Source: Lentimicrobiaceae bacterium
Lineage (GTDB): Bacteria > Bacteroidota > Bacteroidia > Bacteroidales > Lentimicrobiaceae
Assembly: GCA_020636745.1 (NCBI GenBank)
Contig: JACJXH010000004.1
Coordinates: 124,001 to 188,000 of the forward strand
Length of the DNA: 64,000 nt
Direction of reading: 5' to 3'
This document shows, one piece after another, positions 8,972 to 17,916 of the stretch (the first letter of the stretch is position 1; each line of letters opens with the position of its first letter). The position numbers and the translations under genes were made by a program. Under the pieces are notes generated by a model that had not been told where the DNA came from, did not search any database, and saw only the letters and a list, made by a program, of their open reading frames with translations.

Positions 8972-9964
8972 TTAATCCTTATCAAGTTTATATTTTGCAA
9001 TGTTCATTCCAAATTCCAGGCTCTTTGACTTCACCAGTTCTTCCAGCTCAGTAAGTGATTTTTTGCCAAAATTGCGGAATTTCAAAAGATCATTTTTGTT
9101 GTATGATACAAGTTCACCAAGGGTTTCCACATCAGCTGCTTTTAAACAGTTAAGAGCACGAACTGATAAATCCATATCAACAAGCTTGGTTTTAAGCAAC
9201 TGGCGAATATGCAATGAAGTTTCATCGAACTCTTCAGCCACAGCTTTTTCTTCAGTATCAATGGTAATTTTCTCATCTGAAAACAACATAAAATGATGGA
9301 TGAGAATGCGGGCAGCTTCTTTAAGCGCTTCTTTAGGTTGAATAGACCCGTCAGAAGTAATATCAAGAACAAGTTTCTCGTAGTCAGTTTTTTGCTCTAC
9401 ACGAAAGTTCTCAATGGTATATTTTACGTTTTTAATCGGAGTATGAATTGAATCTATCGCAATAGTTCCAATTGGAGCACCTGCTACTTTATTTTCTTCA
9501 GCAGGAACATAACCACGTCCTTTATCAATTGTAAGGTCAATGGTAAGTTTAACTGAAGGTTCCATATGACAGATTTCAATTTCAGGATTCAACACCTGAA
9601 AAACTGAAAGGAACTTATTAATATCGCCTGCAGAAAACACATCCTGTCCGGTAATCACAAGATGTACACGCTCACTGGTTTCACTCTCAAGTAGCCGTTT
9701 GAAACGGATTTTTTTAAGATTAAGGATGATATCGGTAACATCCTCTACCACACCTTTAATCGAAGAGAATTCCATATCAACTCCTTCAATTTTCAATGAA
9801 GTAATTGCAAATCCCTCTAGCGATGAAAGGAGAATCCTTCTTAAGGCATTGCCTATGGTAATTCCGAAACCAGGTTCAAGGGGTCTGAATTCAAACACAC
9901 CCTTCGAATCATCAGCTTCGATCATAATAACCTTTTCAGGCTTTTGAAATGCTAGTATTGCCAT
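8972..9964 (-). CDS. rpoA: RNA polymerase alpha subunit
   Basis: 330 residues. The N-terminal domain (about 1-235) dimerises and nucleates polymerase assembly, with FGITIGNALRRILLSSLEG as its signature. The C-terminal helix-hairpin domain (about 255-325) includes LSVRALNCLKAADVETLGEL and NFGKKSLTELEELV, the surface that contacts UP elements and activators. It lies between rpsD and rplQ as in the alpha operon. Confidence 0.98.
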   Translation of the reverse strand: MAILAFQKPEKVIMIEADDSKGVFEFRPLEPGFGITIGNALRRILLSSLEGFAITSLKIEGVDMEFSSIKGVVEDVTDIILNLKKIRFKRLLESETSERVHLVITGQDVFSAGDINKFLSVFQVLNPEIEICHMEPSVKLTIDLTIDKGRGYVPAEENKVAGAPIGTIAIDSIHTPIKNVKYTIENFRVEQKTDYEKLVLDITSDGSIQPKEALKEAARILIHHFMLFSDEKITIDTEEKAVAEEFDETSLHIRQLLKTKLVDMDLSVRALNCLKAADVETLGELVSYNKNDLLKFRNFGKKSLTELEELVKSKSLEFGMNIAKYKLDKD

Positions 9965-10006
9965 ATTTCTTCCTCTTGTGTAATGAACTAGTTGACCGAA
10001 AAATCA

Positions 10007-10612
10007 TTATTTAGAATACAACTCAACGATGAGCTGCTCTTTGATATTTTCAGGAATATCTTCACGGGCAGGAAGGCTTGTAAGCTTACCGCTCAACAGG
10101 CTGCTATCCCATTCCAACCAAGCGTATGTGTTACGTTTAGCTGCAAGTGCATCCTGAATAACTTCCAATGATTTAGATTTTTCTCTAACACCAACTACAT
10201 CACCAATTTTAACTTCATAAGAAGGTACATTAACTACACTTCCGTTTACAACTATATGGCGATGGCTAACCAGCTGGCGAGCTGCATTACGTGAAGGAGC
10301 AATTCCTAAACGAAATACCATATTATCCAGTCGGGATTCAATAAGCTGAAGTAAAACCTCTCCGGTAATACCTTTTTTACGGGTAGCTTTGTGGAAAGTA
10401 TTCTTAAATTGTTTTTCCAGAATTCCGTATGTATATTTAGCTTTCTGTTTTTCCTGAAGCTGAGTACCGTATTCTGAAAGTTTTTTACGCCTTTTTGAAT
10501 TTCCGTGCATTCCCGGTCCATAGTTTTTCTTTTCGAAATACTTATCCGGACCGTAAATCGGATCTTTAAACTTGCGTGCAATTTTGGTTTTTGGACCTAT
10601 GTACCTGGCCAT
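10007..10612 (-). CDS. rpsD: 30S ribosomal protein S4
   Basis: 201 residues, a primary 16S rRNA binder that starts small-subunit assembly. The S4 RNA-binding domain is visible as RLDNMVFRLGIAPSRNAARQ and VSHRHIVVNG. The N-terminus lacks the four-cysteine zinc knuckle, so this is the zinc-independent form. It is separated from rpsK by an unusually long 110-base spacer holding a 10-bp hairpin (see findings). Confidence 0.98.
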   Translation of the reverse strand: MARYIGPKTKIARKFKDPIYGPDKYFEKKNYGPGMHGNSKRRKKLSEYGTQLQEKQKAKYTYGILEKQFKNTFHKATRKKGITGEVLLQLIESRLDNMVFRLGIAPSRNAARQLVSHRHIVVNGSVVNVPSYEVKIGDVVGVREKSKSLEVIQDALAAKRNTYAWLEWDSSLLSGKLTSLPAREDIPENIKEQLIVELYSK

Positions 10613-10659
10613 AATTGATTGTTATTTTATGATCATTTTGTTTTTATCTGAACCGCCAT

Positions 10660-10702
10660 CGCCTATGGTAAAACAAACATCCTGCGAAAGTGTACCATGG
10701 CG
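10660..10702 (-). promoter_or_regulatory. Hairpin in the rpsK-rpsD spacer, candidate S4 control element
   Basis: Read as RNA on the minus strand, CGCCATGGTA pairs with TACCATAGGCG (10 pairs, one bulged A) around a 22-base loop. It lies 48 bases before the rpsD ATG in the longest spacer of the rpsK-rplQ segment. S4 is a translational repressor of its own operon in other bacteria, so an autoregulatory role is possible, but only the structure is seen. Confidence 0.4.
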
Positions 10703-10722
10703 TCAGTTGAGGGTAATATGTA

Positions 10723-11112
10723 TTATACCCTTCTTCTTTTTGGAGGACGGCAACCGTTGTGAGGCAATGGAGTAACATCCATAATCTCGGTAACTTCAAT
10801 ACCTGCAGAGTGGATGGTACGGATAGCAGATTCTCTGCCGGAGCCAGGGCCTTTAACAAAGACCTTCACCTTACGAAGGCCCATATCGTAAGCCACTTTT
10901 GAGCAATCAGTTGCAGCCATCTGTGCTGCATAAGGAGTGTTCTTTTTTGAACCTCTGAAGCCCATTTTTCCTGCTGATGCCCAGCTTATAACCTGACCAG
11001 TATTATTGGTGAGTGAAATAATAATGTTGTTGAACGAAGCAGTAACGTAGGCACGACCGATTGGATCAACCTTAACAACTTTTTTCTTTGATGTTTTAGC
11101 AGTTTTTGCCAT
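10723..11112 (-). CDS. rpsK: 30S ribosomal protein S11
   Basis: 129 residues. S11 is in the platform of the small subunit near the mRNA exit path. Visible are YVTASFNNIIISLTN, GKMGFRGSKKNTPYAAQ and the C-terminal TPLPHNGCRPPKRRRV. A lysine-rich N-terminus (AKTAKTSKKKVVKV) precedes the core. The stop codon lies in a small inverted repeat (10711-10730). Confidence 0.98.
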   Translation of the reverse strand: MAKTAKTSKKKVVKVDPIGRAYVTASFNNIIISLTNNTGQVISWASAGKMGFRGSKKNTPYAAQMAATDCSKVAYDMGLRKVKVFVKGPGSGRESAIRTIHSAGIEVTEIMDVTPLPHNGCRPPKRRRV

Positions 11113-11167
11113 AACAATTTTTTTTCGACAATTCGTTTCGTTAAAATTCAGGGTTAAGCATTAACTC

Positions 11168-11548
11168 TTAACCTTTTGTTGCTTTTTTCTTGTTAGCAAC
11201 GGTTTTCTTTTTACCCTTACGGGTACGGGCATTGTTTTTTGTACTCTGTCCACGCAATGGAAGACCAAGACGATGCCTGATACCACGGTAGCAACCAATA
11301 TCCATCAAACGTTTGATGTTGGTCTGAACCTCTGTACGAAGTGCGCCTTCTACCTTGTAAGTATCTCCAATGATTGTACGAATAGCGTTCTGCTCATCAT
11401 CGTTCCAGTCCTGGACTTTTTTATTGAAATCAATACCTGCTGTCTCCAGAATCTTTTGCGCTGAACTGCGTCCGATTCCGTAGATATAGGTAAGGCCTAT
11501 TTCACCTCTTTTGTTTTTGGGTAAGTCAATACCAGCAATACGTGCCAT
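11168..11548 (-). CDS. rpsM: 30S ribosomal protein S13
   Basis: 126 residues. The helix-two-turn-helix fold begins MARIAGIDLPKNKRGEIGLTYIYGIG; the conserved GCYRGIRHRLGLPLRGQ and RTRKGKKKTV tail follow. S13 forms intersubunit bridges and contacts P-site tRNA. First gene of the alpha-operon block after rpmJ. Confidence 0.98.
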   Translation of the reverse strand: MARIAGIDLPKNKRGEIGLTYIYGIGRSSAQKILETAGIDFNKKVQDWNDDEQNAIRTIIGDTYKVEGALRTEVQTNIKRLMDIGCYRGIRHRLGLPLRGQSTKNNARTRKGKKKTVANKKKATKG

Positions 11549-11579
11549 ATATTGTTTTATTGTTTGAAGTTAAAATCAA

Positions 11580-11696
11580 TTATCCTTGCCTTTGTTTGTA
11601 CTTGGGGTTCTTTTTGTTGATGATGTACAATCGCCCCTTCCTTCTGACGATTTTACAGTCAGGCGTTCTCTTCTTGACAGATGCTCTTACTTTCAT
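11580..11696 (-). CDS. rpmJ: 50S ribosomal protein L36
   Basis: A 38-residue protein, easy to miss by length. It begins MKVRASVKKRTPDCKIV and ends with the conserved NPKYKQRQG. Only one Cys remains (about position 14) of the Cys3His zinc site, so this is the zinc-independent form usual in Bacteroidota. It sits between infA and rpsM as in most genomes. Confidence 0.95.
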   Translation of the reverse strand: MKVRASVKKRTPDCKIVRRKGRLYIINKKNPKYKQRQG

Positions 11697-11712
11697 TTTC
11701 CAGGATTGTTTG

Positions 11713-11931
11713 TTATTTGTATCTGAAAATTATTCTTCCTTTGCTTAGGTCATAAGGCGACATTTCAAGCTTTACCTTGTCTCCTGGTAAAATCTTTATG
11801 TAATGCATCCTCATTTTCCCTGAAATATGGGCTGTAATGATATGCCCGTTCTCCAGTTCAACACGAAACATCGCGTTACCTAATGATTCGGTAACTGTTC
11901 CGTCCTGTTCTATCGAAATTTGTTTCGCCAT
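11713..11931 (-). CDS. infA: Translation initiation factor IF-1
   Basis: 72 residues, an OB-fold protein that occupies the ribosomal A site during initiation. MAKQISIEQDGTVTESLG and FRVELENGHIITAHISGKMR are typical, and IKILPGDKVKLEMSPYDL closes the fold. It lies between map and rpmJ. Confidence 0.97.
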   Translation of the reverse strand: MAKQISIEQDGTVTESLGNAMFRVELENGHIITAHISGKMRMHYIKILPGDKVKLEMSPYDLSKGRIIFRYK

Positions 11932-11941
11932 TTATTTTCTT

Positions 11942-12724
11942 TTAGTTCTTGTTTGAAGCCAGTACTTTTTCTATCTCATCAAATGAAGATAAGATTTCGG
12001 TTTCCCCTTCCCTGATTGCTATTGCATGCTCAAAATGCGCTGATGGTTTCCTGTCTGATGTTCTGATAGTCCATCCATCCTTCTCTTGTACAACATGCCT
12101 TGTTCCCAGGTTAATCATTGGTTCTATGCAAATGACCAATCCTTTTTGAAGCATAGTCCCCACTCCCCTCTTTCCATAATTCGGAACTTCAGGTTTTTCA
12201 TGCAGATGTTTGCCAAGACCATGTCCGACTAAATCACGCACTACAGAGTAACCAAAGCTTTCAACATACGATTGAATCTCAAAGCCAATATCGCCAATGC
12301 GTTTACCAGCTTTTGCTGCTTCGATACCCCGATATAGCGATTCTTTGGTTCGTTCCATCAGTAATCTAACTTCTTCAGGAACTTCACCAACTGCAAACGA
12401 GTAAGCCGAATCACCATAAAAGCCATTCAGTACAACACCACAATCGACCGAAACAAGGTCACCCTCTTTTAACTCACGATTACCGGGAATTCCATGTACC
12501 ACCACATCATTGATTGAGATGCATAAAGTATTGGGGAATCCGCCATAACCTTTGAAAGCGGGAACAGCCTTATGATCTCTGATAAAAGTTTCGGCTATCC
12601 TGTCAAGTTCCAGTGATTTTACTCCGGGCCTGATATTTTTTGCTACTTCGGCAAGGGTTTTACCAACAAGTAAAGAACTCAGTCTTATTAATTCAATCTC
12701 TTCGTCTGATTTGTAATGAATCAT
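11942..12724 (-). CDS. map: Type I methionine aminopeptidase
   Basis: About 260 residues. It removes the initiator Met from nascent proteins. The pita-bread fold's metal ligands can be followed: NDVVVHGIPG (His), VDCGVVLNGFYGDSAYSF (two Asp), GHGLGKHLHEKPEVPNYG (His), CIEPMI (Glu) and HFEHAIAI (Glu). A longer frame starts at TTG 12745, but ATG 12724 (MIHYKSDEEIELIR) matches the usual start. It follows secY by about 24 bases. adk, which often sits between secY and map, is absent here. Confidence 0.95.
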   Translation of the reverse strand: MIHYKSDEEIELIRLSSLLVGKTLAEVAKNIRPGVKSLELDRIAETFIRDHKAVPAFKGYGGFPNTLCISINDVVVHGIPGNRELKEGDLVSVDCGVVLNGFYGDSAYSFAVGEVPEEVRLLMERTKESLYRGIEAAKAGKRIGDIGFEIQSYVESFGYSVVRDLVGHGLGKHLHEKPEVPNYGKRGVGTMLQKGLVICIEPMINLGTRHVVQEKDGWTIRTSDRKPSAHFEHAIAIREGETEILSSFDEIEKVLASNKN

Positions 12725-12748
12725 TCGTTCTGGCTTAAACTCCAAGTA

Positions 12749-14107
12749 TTAACCCATGTTTACTGACGAACGTCCTTTGATGCGACCTGATTTGGTCAAT
12801 CCATCATAGTGCCTCATCAACAAGTGACTTTCAATTTGCTGGAGTGTATCCAATACAACACCAACTAAAATCAGCAATGATGTTCCTCCGTAGAAGTTGG
12901 CAAACTGAGCAGTAACTCCGATTTTTCCGACCAACGAAGGCATAATTGCAACAAATGCAAGAAATATTGAGCCAGGCAATGTAATTCTTGACATAATCTG
13001 GTCAATAAATTCAGCAGTTTTCTTACCAGGTTTAACACCGGGAATAAAACCGTTGTTCTTTTTCATATCCTCTGCCATTTGATTAGGATTAATAGTAATG
13101 GCAGTATAGAAGTAGGTAAAAACAATAATCAAAATTGCGAATACAAAATTATACCAAAATCCGTGAACATTTGTAAAAGTTGCAGCAAATCCTGATAAAG
13201 CTTCTGATTGAGCAAATCCGGCCAGCGTTAATGGCAGAAACATAATAGCCTGTGCAAAGATAATAGGCATAACTCCTGCAGCATTCACTTTAAGCGGAAT
13301 GTATTGTCTAACTCCACCGTATTGTTTATTTCCTACAATTCGTTTGGCATATTGAACGGGGATTCTTCTTGTTCCCTGAACGAGCAGGATGCTGACAAGA
13401 ATAACACCGATAAGTACAGCAAGTTCAACGATAAATATTACTAATCCACCACCTTTCTGTTCCATACGTGAAACCAGTTCACCAAAGAGTGCAAAAGGCA
13501 GACGGGCAATAATACCAATCATAATGATAAGTGAAATACCATTACCAATACCTTTATCTGTAATTCTTTCACCTAACCACATTACAAATAGTGTTCCTGA
13601 GATAAGAATGATAACAGAAGACACCCAGAAGAATGTAGAAGGAGAAGTAACAGCAGGATCAAAAGGTGTTATTGCCTGAGCAGGTAATTGCGAAATTAGG
13701 TTGGCAATATAACCCGGAGCCTGAAAACCTGTAATAAGCACAGTAAGGTAACGGGTAATCTGATTAATTTTCTTTCGTCCACTTTCACCTTCTTTCTGCA
13801 ATTTCTGGAAATATGGGATAGCCATACCCAGAAGCTGCACCACGATAGATGCAGAGATATAAGGCATGATACCTAATGCAAAGATAGAAGCATTAGAGAA
13901 AGCCCCTCCGGAGAACATATTTAGCAATCCGAGTAATCCACCAGAAGTTTGATTCTGCAGATTAGCTAATTGATTTGGGTCTACTCCCGGCAACACTACA
14001 TAAGATCCAAGCCTGTATAAAACTACAATACCTATTGTATAAACAATACGCTTGCGCAGCTCGTCAATCTTTGAAATGTTCCGAATAGTCTGAATTAGTC
14101 TTTTCAT
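12749..14107 (-). CDS. secY: Protein translocase subunit SecY
   Basis: 452 residues with ten predicted membrane helices. It forms the protein-conducting channel of the inner membrane. Signature segments are LGIMPYISASIVVQLL (second helix and plug area) and ITDKGIGNGISLIIMIGI, with FTYFYTAITINP and NGFIPGVKPGKKT later on. It sits between rplO and map at the end of the spc block. Confidence 0.97.
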   Translation of the reverse strand: MKRLIQTIRNISKIDELRKRIVYTIGIVVLYRLGSYVVLPGVDPNQLANLQNQTSGGLLGLLNMFSGGAFSNASIFALGIMPYISASIVVQLLGMAIPYFQKLQKEGESGRKKINQITRYLTVLITGFQAPGYIANLISQLPAQAITPFDPAVTSPSTFFWVSSVIILISGTLFVMWLGERITDKGIGNGISLIIMIGIIARLPFALFGELVSRMEQKGGGLVIFIVELAVLIGVILVSILLVQGTRRIPVQYAKRIVGNKQYGGVRQYIPLKVNAAGVMPIIFAQAIMFLPLTLAGFAQSEALSGFAATFTNVHGFWYNFVFAILIIVFTYFYTAITINPNQMAEDMKKNNGFIPGVKPGKKTAEFIDQIMSRITLPGSIFLAFVAIMPSLVGKIGVTAQFANFYGGTSLLILVGVVLDTLQQIESHLLMRHYDGLTKSGRIKGRSSVNMG

Positions 14108-14114
14108 CTAAAGT

Positions 14115-14561
14115 TTAGATTTTTATTGCCTGACCACCATTTGATTCAATAGCTTTAACAGCAGAAGCTGAAAAGCCGTGAGCTTTAACTTCGAGTTTGG
14201 CTGTAAATTCGCCACGACCAAGAATTTTAACTTTATCATTCTTAGAAGCCAGACCATTCTCGATGAAAACATCCATATCAATCACTTTTATATTTTTAGA
14301 AGTAGCCAGTATCTGCAAAACATCGAGGTTAACAGCGCGATACTCAACACGATTGATATTGTTAAAGCCAAATTTAGGTAAGCGTCTGTAGATAGGCATC
14401 TGACCACCTTCAAAACCAAAGCGCCTGCTATAACCTGAGCGTGATTTCTGACCTTTATGTCCACGGGTAGCAGTACCACCGCCACCTGATCCTTGTCCAC
14501 GCCCAATTCTTTTTGACGATTTTGTTGAGCCTTGTGCCGGTTTAAGATTACTTAAATCCAT
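14115..14561 (-). CDS. rplO: 50S ribosomal protein L15
   Basis: 148 residues. The Gly-rich N-terminal arm (RIGRGQGSGGGGTATRGHKG, preceded by MDLSNLKPAQGS) that penetrates 23S rRNA is clear, followed by GFEGGQMPIYRRLPKFGF. It lies 7 bases upstream of secY. Confidence 0.97.
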   Translation of the reverse strand: MDLSNLKPAQGSTKSSKRIGRGQGSGGGGTATRGHKGQKSRSGYSRRFGFEGGQMPIYRRLPKFGFNNINRVEYRAVNLDVLQILATSKNIKVIDMDVFIENGLASKNDKVKILGRGEFTAKLEVKAHGFSASAVKAIESNGGQAIKI

Positions 14562-14591
14562 AATGTCTTTCCGATTAACTTAGTATATTAA

Positions 14592-14771
14592 TTAGATTTC
14601 TTCAACTTTCAGTAGATGGTTGATCTTAGCGATCATACCTTCAATCTGCGGGGTTGCAACCACATCAACAGGTCTGCCCATTTTAGAAATACCTAAGGCT
14701 TTCAGTGTGCGTTTCTGACGTTCGGGCTGTTTAATTCCGCTTTTTATCTGTGTAACTCTCAGTTTCTTCAT
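14592..14771 (-). CDS. rpmD: 50S ribosomal protein L30
   Basis: 59 residues. It reads MKKLRVTQIKSGIKQPERQK, then TLKALGISKMGRPVDVV, and ends NHLLKVEEI, the standard bacterial L30. It lies between rpsE and rplO, the canonical spc-operon position. Confidence 0.95.
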   Translation of the reverse strand: MKKLRVTQIKSGIKQPERQKRTLKALGISKMGRPVDVVATPQIEGMIAKINHLLKVEEI

Positions 14772-14796
14772 TTTTCTATCTTTTAAAGCTCGTTAA

Positions 14797-15321
14797 TTAG
14801 CCATTAAAAACTTTATTCAGATCCACACCACGAAGCTGTGCTACAGTATAAGCATCACGCATATTAACAAGAGCGTCAATGGTAGCTTTTACAACACTAT
14901 GAGGGTTAGAAGATCCTTTAGACTTAGCAAGAACGTCTTTAACACCAACGCTTTCGAGAACAGCGCGCATAGCACCACCAGCGATAACACCGGTACCAGG
15001 AGAAGCTGGTTTCAGAAACACAAGTGCTCCGCCATATTTACCCAGTTGTTCATGTGGAATAGTGCCTTTCAGAACAGGTACTTTTACCAGATTTTTCTTG
15101 GCATCGTCAACGCCTTTTGCGATGGCAGCAGTTACTTCTTTAGCTTTACCAAGGCCATAACCTACGACTCCGTTTTCATTTCCAACCACAACGATAGCTG
15201 AAAAACTAAAAGTACGACCTCCTTTGGTAACTTTAGTAACCCTCTGTATACTTACCAGCCTGTCTTTGAATTCAATTTCGCTGGATTTAACTCTTTTGAT
15301 GTTTGCGTTTGCCATTTCCAT
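14797..15321 (-). CDS. rpsE: 30S ribosomal protein S5
   Basis: 174 residues. The N-terminal dsRNA-binding-like domain holds GRTFSFSAIVVVGNENGVVG and the C-terminal domain VKDVLAKSKGSSNPHSVVKA. S5 shapes the mRNA entry channel and affects decoding accuracy. The ATG at 15321 overlaps the rplR stop (TAATG), suggesting coupled translation; a second ATG at 15315 is possible. Confidence 0.97.
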   Translation of the reverse strand: MEMANANIKRVKSSEIEFKDRLVSIQRVTKVTKGGRTFSFSAIVVVGNENGVVGYGLGKAKEVTAAIAKGVDDAKKNLVKVPVLKGTIPHEQLGKYGGALVFLKPASPGTGVIAGGAMRAVLESVGVKDVLAKSKGSSNPHSVVKATIDALVNMRDAYTVAQLRGVDLNKVFNG

Positions 15322-15683
15322 TAAAATTTAAGGCCTCCTGCTCTGGCTGCTTCAGCCAGGGATTTGATTCTACCATGATATAAGTAACCGTTGCGATCGA
15401 AAACTACTTTTTCGATGCCTGCCTCAATTGCTTTTTGGGCTATAAGCTGACCAACCAGTTTAGCCTGTTCAAGTTTTGCAATCGGGGTTCCCGAAATCTC
15501 AGGAGTACGTGACGATGCAGAAACAAGGGTTTTGCCTTCCAAATCATTTACAATTTGAGCATAAATCTGTTTATTGCTTCTGAATACTGTCAACCGCGGC
15601 TGCTCAGGCGAACCGGAAACCACTTTCCGGATTCTGAGTTTAATCCTGTGCCTTCTGTATTCTTTTCTGTTCTTAATAGCCAT
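15321..15683 (-). CDS. rplR: 50S ribosomal protein L18
   Basis: 120 residues. It binds 5S rRNA with L5. VSGSPEQPRLTVFRSNKQIY, VFDRNGYLYHGRIKSLAEAA and the terminal RAGGLKF are typical. Its stop overlaps the start of rpsE. Confidence 0.97.
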   Translation of the reverse strand: MAIKNRKEYRRHRIKLRIRKVVSGSPEQPRLTVFRSNKQIYAQIVNDLEGKTLVSASSRTPEISGTPIAKLEQAKLVGQLIAQKAIEAGIEKVVFDRNGYLYHGRIKSLAEAARAGGLKF

Positions 15684-15736
15684 CCTTGTGTGAGGAATTT
15701 ACCCCGGCTTAAACCGGGAGTGATTTATGTTTAATA

Positions 15737-16294
15737 TTATTTGTCAGATGCTGATTTTCCAGCTTTCTTCTTAACAACCTCGCCCATGAAGCGAATACCC
15801 TTGCCTTTGTATGGTTCTGGCTTGCGTAAAGAACGAATCTTAGCTGCAACCTGACCAATCAGCTGTTTATCGTGCGATTTCAGTGTAATGATTGGGTTTT
15901 TACCTCTTTCAGTAACAGTTTCAACTGAAACTTCAGCAGGCATTTCAAAGAAAATGCTGTGCGAGTAACCGAGTGCTAACTCGAGCAACTTACCGGTAGC
16001 AGTCGCTTTATATCCGACTCCAACCAATTCCTGAACTACAGTAAAACCTTCAGATACACCTTTCACCATGTTAGCAAGTAACGAACGATAAAGTCCGTGT
16101 TTTGATCTGGCTTCCTGACTTTCATTTGCCCTTCCAACCAATAATTGATTTCCTTCTACCTGAACGGTAACATTAGAATCAACCTGTTGTGTAAGAGTTC
16201 CGAGTTTTCCTTTGATGGTAACCAGGTTCGTTTCCGAAACCGAAATTTCCACTCCGGCGGGGACAACAACTGGCATTTTTCCTATTCTCGACAT
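15737..16294 (-). CDS. rplF: 50S ribosomal protein L6
   Basis: 185 residues. Two homologous alpha/beta domains begin MSRIGKMPVVVPAGVEI and end with the signature PEPYKGKGIRFMGEVVKKKAG minus its first residue. L6 lies near the factor-binding site of the large subunit. Confidence 0.97.
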   Translation of the reverse strand: MSRIGKMPVVVPAGVEISVSETNLVTIKGKLGTLTQQVDSNVTVQVEGNQLLVGRANESQEARSKHGLYRSLLANMVKGVSEGFTVVQELVGVGYKATATGKLLELALGYSHSIFFEMPAEVSVETVTERGKNPIITLKSHDKQLIGQVAAKIRSLRKPEPYKGKGIRFMGEVVKKKAGKSASDK

Positions 16295-16313
16295 CGTATT
16301 AAATCTCCTTTAG

Positions 16314-16712
16314 TTAGCTGATGTAACATAAAACTTCACCACCGATTTGAAGGTTTCTTGCTTCTTTATCGGTCATCAGGCCTTTGTTGGTTGAAAGTAT
16401 AGCGATACCCAAACCATTAAGCACCCTTGGAAGTTCATCGGCGCCAACATAGCGACGCAAACCGGGTTTACTTACCCTTTCAAGACTTCTGATTGCAGGA
16501 ATCTTAGAAACCGGGTGATATTTCAACGCGATTTTTATGTTTCCAGGCAAAGACTCATCCTCAAATTTATAATTGAGAATATAACCCTTATCAAATAAAA
16601 TCTTGGTTATTTCCTTCTTCATGTTAGATGAAGGGATTTCCACGATCCGGTGGTTTGCCATTACGGCGTTCCTGATACGGGTCAGGTAATCTGCAATAGG
16701 ATCTGTTACCAT
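16314..16712 (-). CDS. rpsH: 30S ribosomal protein S8
   Basis: 132 residues. It binds the central domain of 16S rRNA. It begins MVTDPIADYLTRIRNAVMAN and carries the C-terminal signature GLGIAILSTNKGLMTDKEA with GGEVLCYIS at the end. Confidence 0.97.
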   Translation of the reverse strand: MVTDPIADYLTRIRNAVMANHRIVEIPSSNMKKEITKILFDKGYILNYKFEDESLPGNIKIALKYHPVSKIPAIRSLERVSKPGLRRYVGADELPRVLNGLGIAILSTNKGLMTDKEARNLQIGGEVLCYIS

Positions 16713-16750
16713 TTTATCCTTTGATATTATGATTAATTTGTGTTATTTTC

Positions 16751-17020
16751 TTACCAGCTGGCTTTTTTCACACCCGGAATCAGTCCTTCTAAGGCCATGA
16801 AACGGAAATTAATACGTGAAACTCCAAACTGACGCATATATCCTTTCGGACGGCCAGTTAATTTGCAACGATTGTGCAAACGTACAGGTGAAGCATTTTT
16901 CGGCAATTTCTGCAGTCCAATAAAGTCACCTGAAGCTTTAAGTTCAGCGCGTTTGGCTGCGTATTTTGCAACAAGGCGCTCTCTTTTGCGCTCTCTTGCT
17001 TTCATTGATTCCTTGGCCAT
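16751..17020 (-). CDS. rpsN: 30S ribosomal protein S14 (long, zinc-less form)
   Basis: 89 residues, the C-minus class. It lacks the CxxC pairs of the 61-residue zinc form and has only one Cys in LHNRCKLTGRPKGYMRQFG. The end is EGLIPGVKKASW. It follows rplE by 3 bases. Confidence 0.97.
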   Translation of the reverse strand: MAKESMKARERKRERLVAKYAAKRAELKASGDFIGLQKLPKNASPVRLHNRCKLTGRPKGYMRQFGVSRINFRFMALEGLIPGVKKASW

Positions 17021-17023
17021 ATC

Positions 17024-17578
17024 TTATTTCTGATTTTTGAACGGTAAACCAAACTCTTTCAAAAGTGCCAGACATTCTTTGTCTGTGCGGGCTGTAGTTA
17101 CAAAGGTAATATCCATACCATTGATTTTAGCCACTTTGTCGATTAAGATTTCAGGGAAGATAATCTGTTCTGTTACACCCAGTGTATAGTTTCCACGACC
17201 ATCAAATCCTTTTTCATTAATCCCGCGAAAGTCTCTGATACGTGGGATTGCTACAGAAACCAATCTGTCGAGAAATTCGTACATATTATCACCCCTTAAG
17301 GTTACACGAACACCAATGGGCATTCCCTTACGCAACTTAAAGTTGGAGATATCTTTTTTAGATTTTGTAGCGACAGCTTTCTGCCCTGTAAGTGCAGTAA
17401 TTTCGTTAACGCCTGCATCGATAAGTTTTTTATCGGCAATAGCTGTACCCAAACCCTGATTTACACTAATCTTCAGCAATTTTGGAACCTGCATTACAGT
17501 TGTATATTGGAACTGCTCTGTCAGTGCCGGAATAATTTCCTTGGCGTATTTATCTTTTAAGCGTGGTGAATAGTTCAT
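17024..17578 (-). CDS. rplE: 50S ribosomal protein L5
   Basis: 184 residues. It carries 5S rRNA and contacts P-site tRNA. LLKISVNQGLGTAI, GMPIGVRVTLRGDNMYEFLD and the GRGNYTLGVTEQIIFPEI block are diagnostic. Its ATG overlaps the last base of the rplX stop codon. Confidence 0.97.
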   Translation of the reverse strand: MNYSPRLKDKYAKEIIPALTEQFQYTTVMQVPKLLKISVNQGLGTAIADKKLIDAGVNEITALTGQKAVATKSKKDISNFKLRKGMPIGVRVTLRGDNMYEFLDRLVSVAIPRIRDFRGINEKGFDGRGNYTLGVTEQIIFPEILIDKVAKINGMDITFVTTARTDKECLALLKEFGLPFKNQK

Positions 17579-17901
17579 TACTTGATTACCTCCCCAGACT
17601 TTTTGGAATAACGTACTGATTTATTAGTTTTGGTGTCAATCTTACGGCCAACGCGGGTTGGTTTACCGGAGTTGTCAACTACCATAAGGTTTGAGATGTG
17701 GATTCCAGCTTCCTGTTTTACAATTCCACCCTGAGCATTTTTAGCATTGGGTTTGGTGTGTTTTGAAACCAGGTTTACACCTTCAACAATGGCGCGCTGT
17801 TTTACAACATCAAGTTCAAGAACTTTGCCCTGCTTACCTTTTGAGTCACCAGCAATAACCTTCACGGTATCGCTTTTCTTAATATTTAATTTCGTGCTCA
17901 T
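17578..17901 (-). CDS. rplX: 50S ribosomal protein L24
   Basis: 107 residues. The KOW motif is visible in DTVKVIAGDSKGKQGKVLEL near the N-terminus, followed by VNLVSKHTKPNAKNAQGGI. It starts large-subunit assembly. The gene overlaps rplE by one base. Confidence 0.97.
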   Translation of the reverse strand: MSTKLNIKKSDTVKVIAGDSKGKQGKVLELDVVKQRAIVEGVNLVSKHTKPNAKNAQGGIVKQEAGIHISNLMVVDNSGKPTRVGRKIDTKTNKSVRYSKKSGEVIK

Positions 17902-17916
17902 AGTCTGTTTTGTCCT

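Noticed and set aside
12725..12745. TTG-started longer form of methionine aminopeptidase
   Set aside because: The ATG at 12724 matches the family start and the extra seven residues are not typical.
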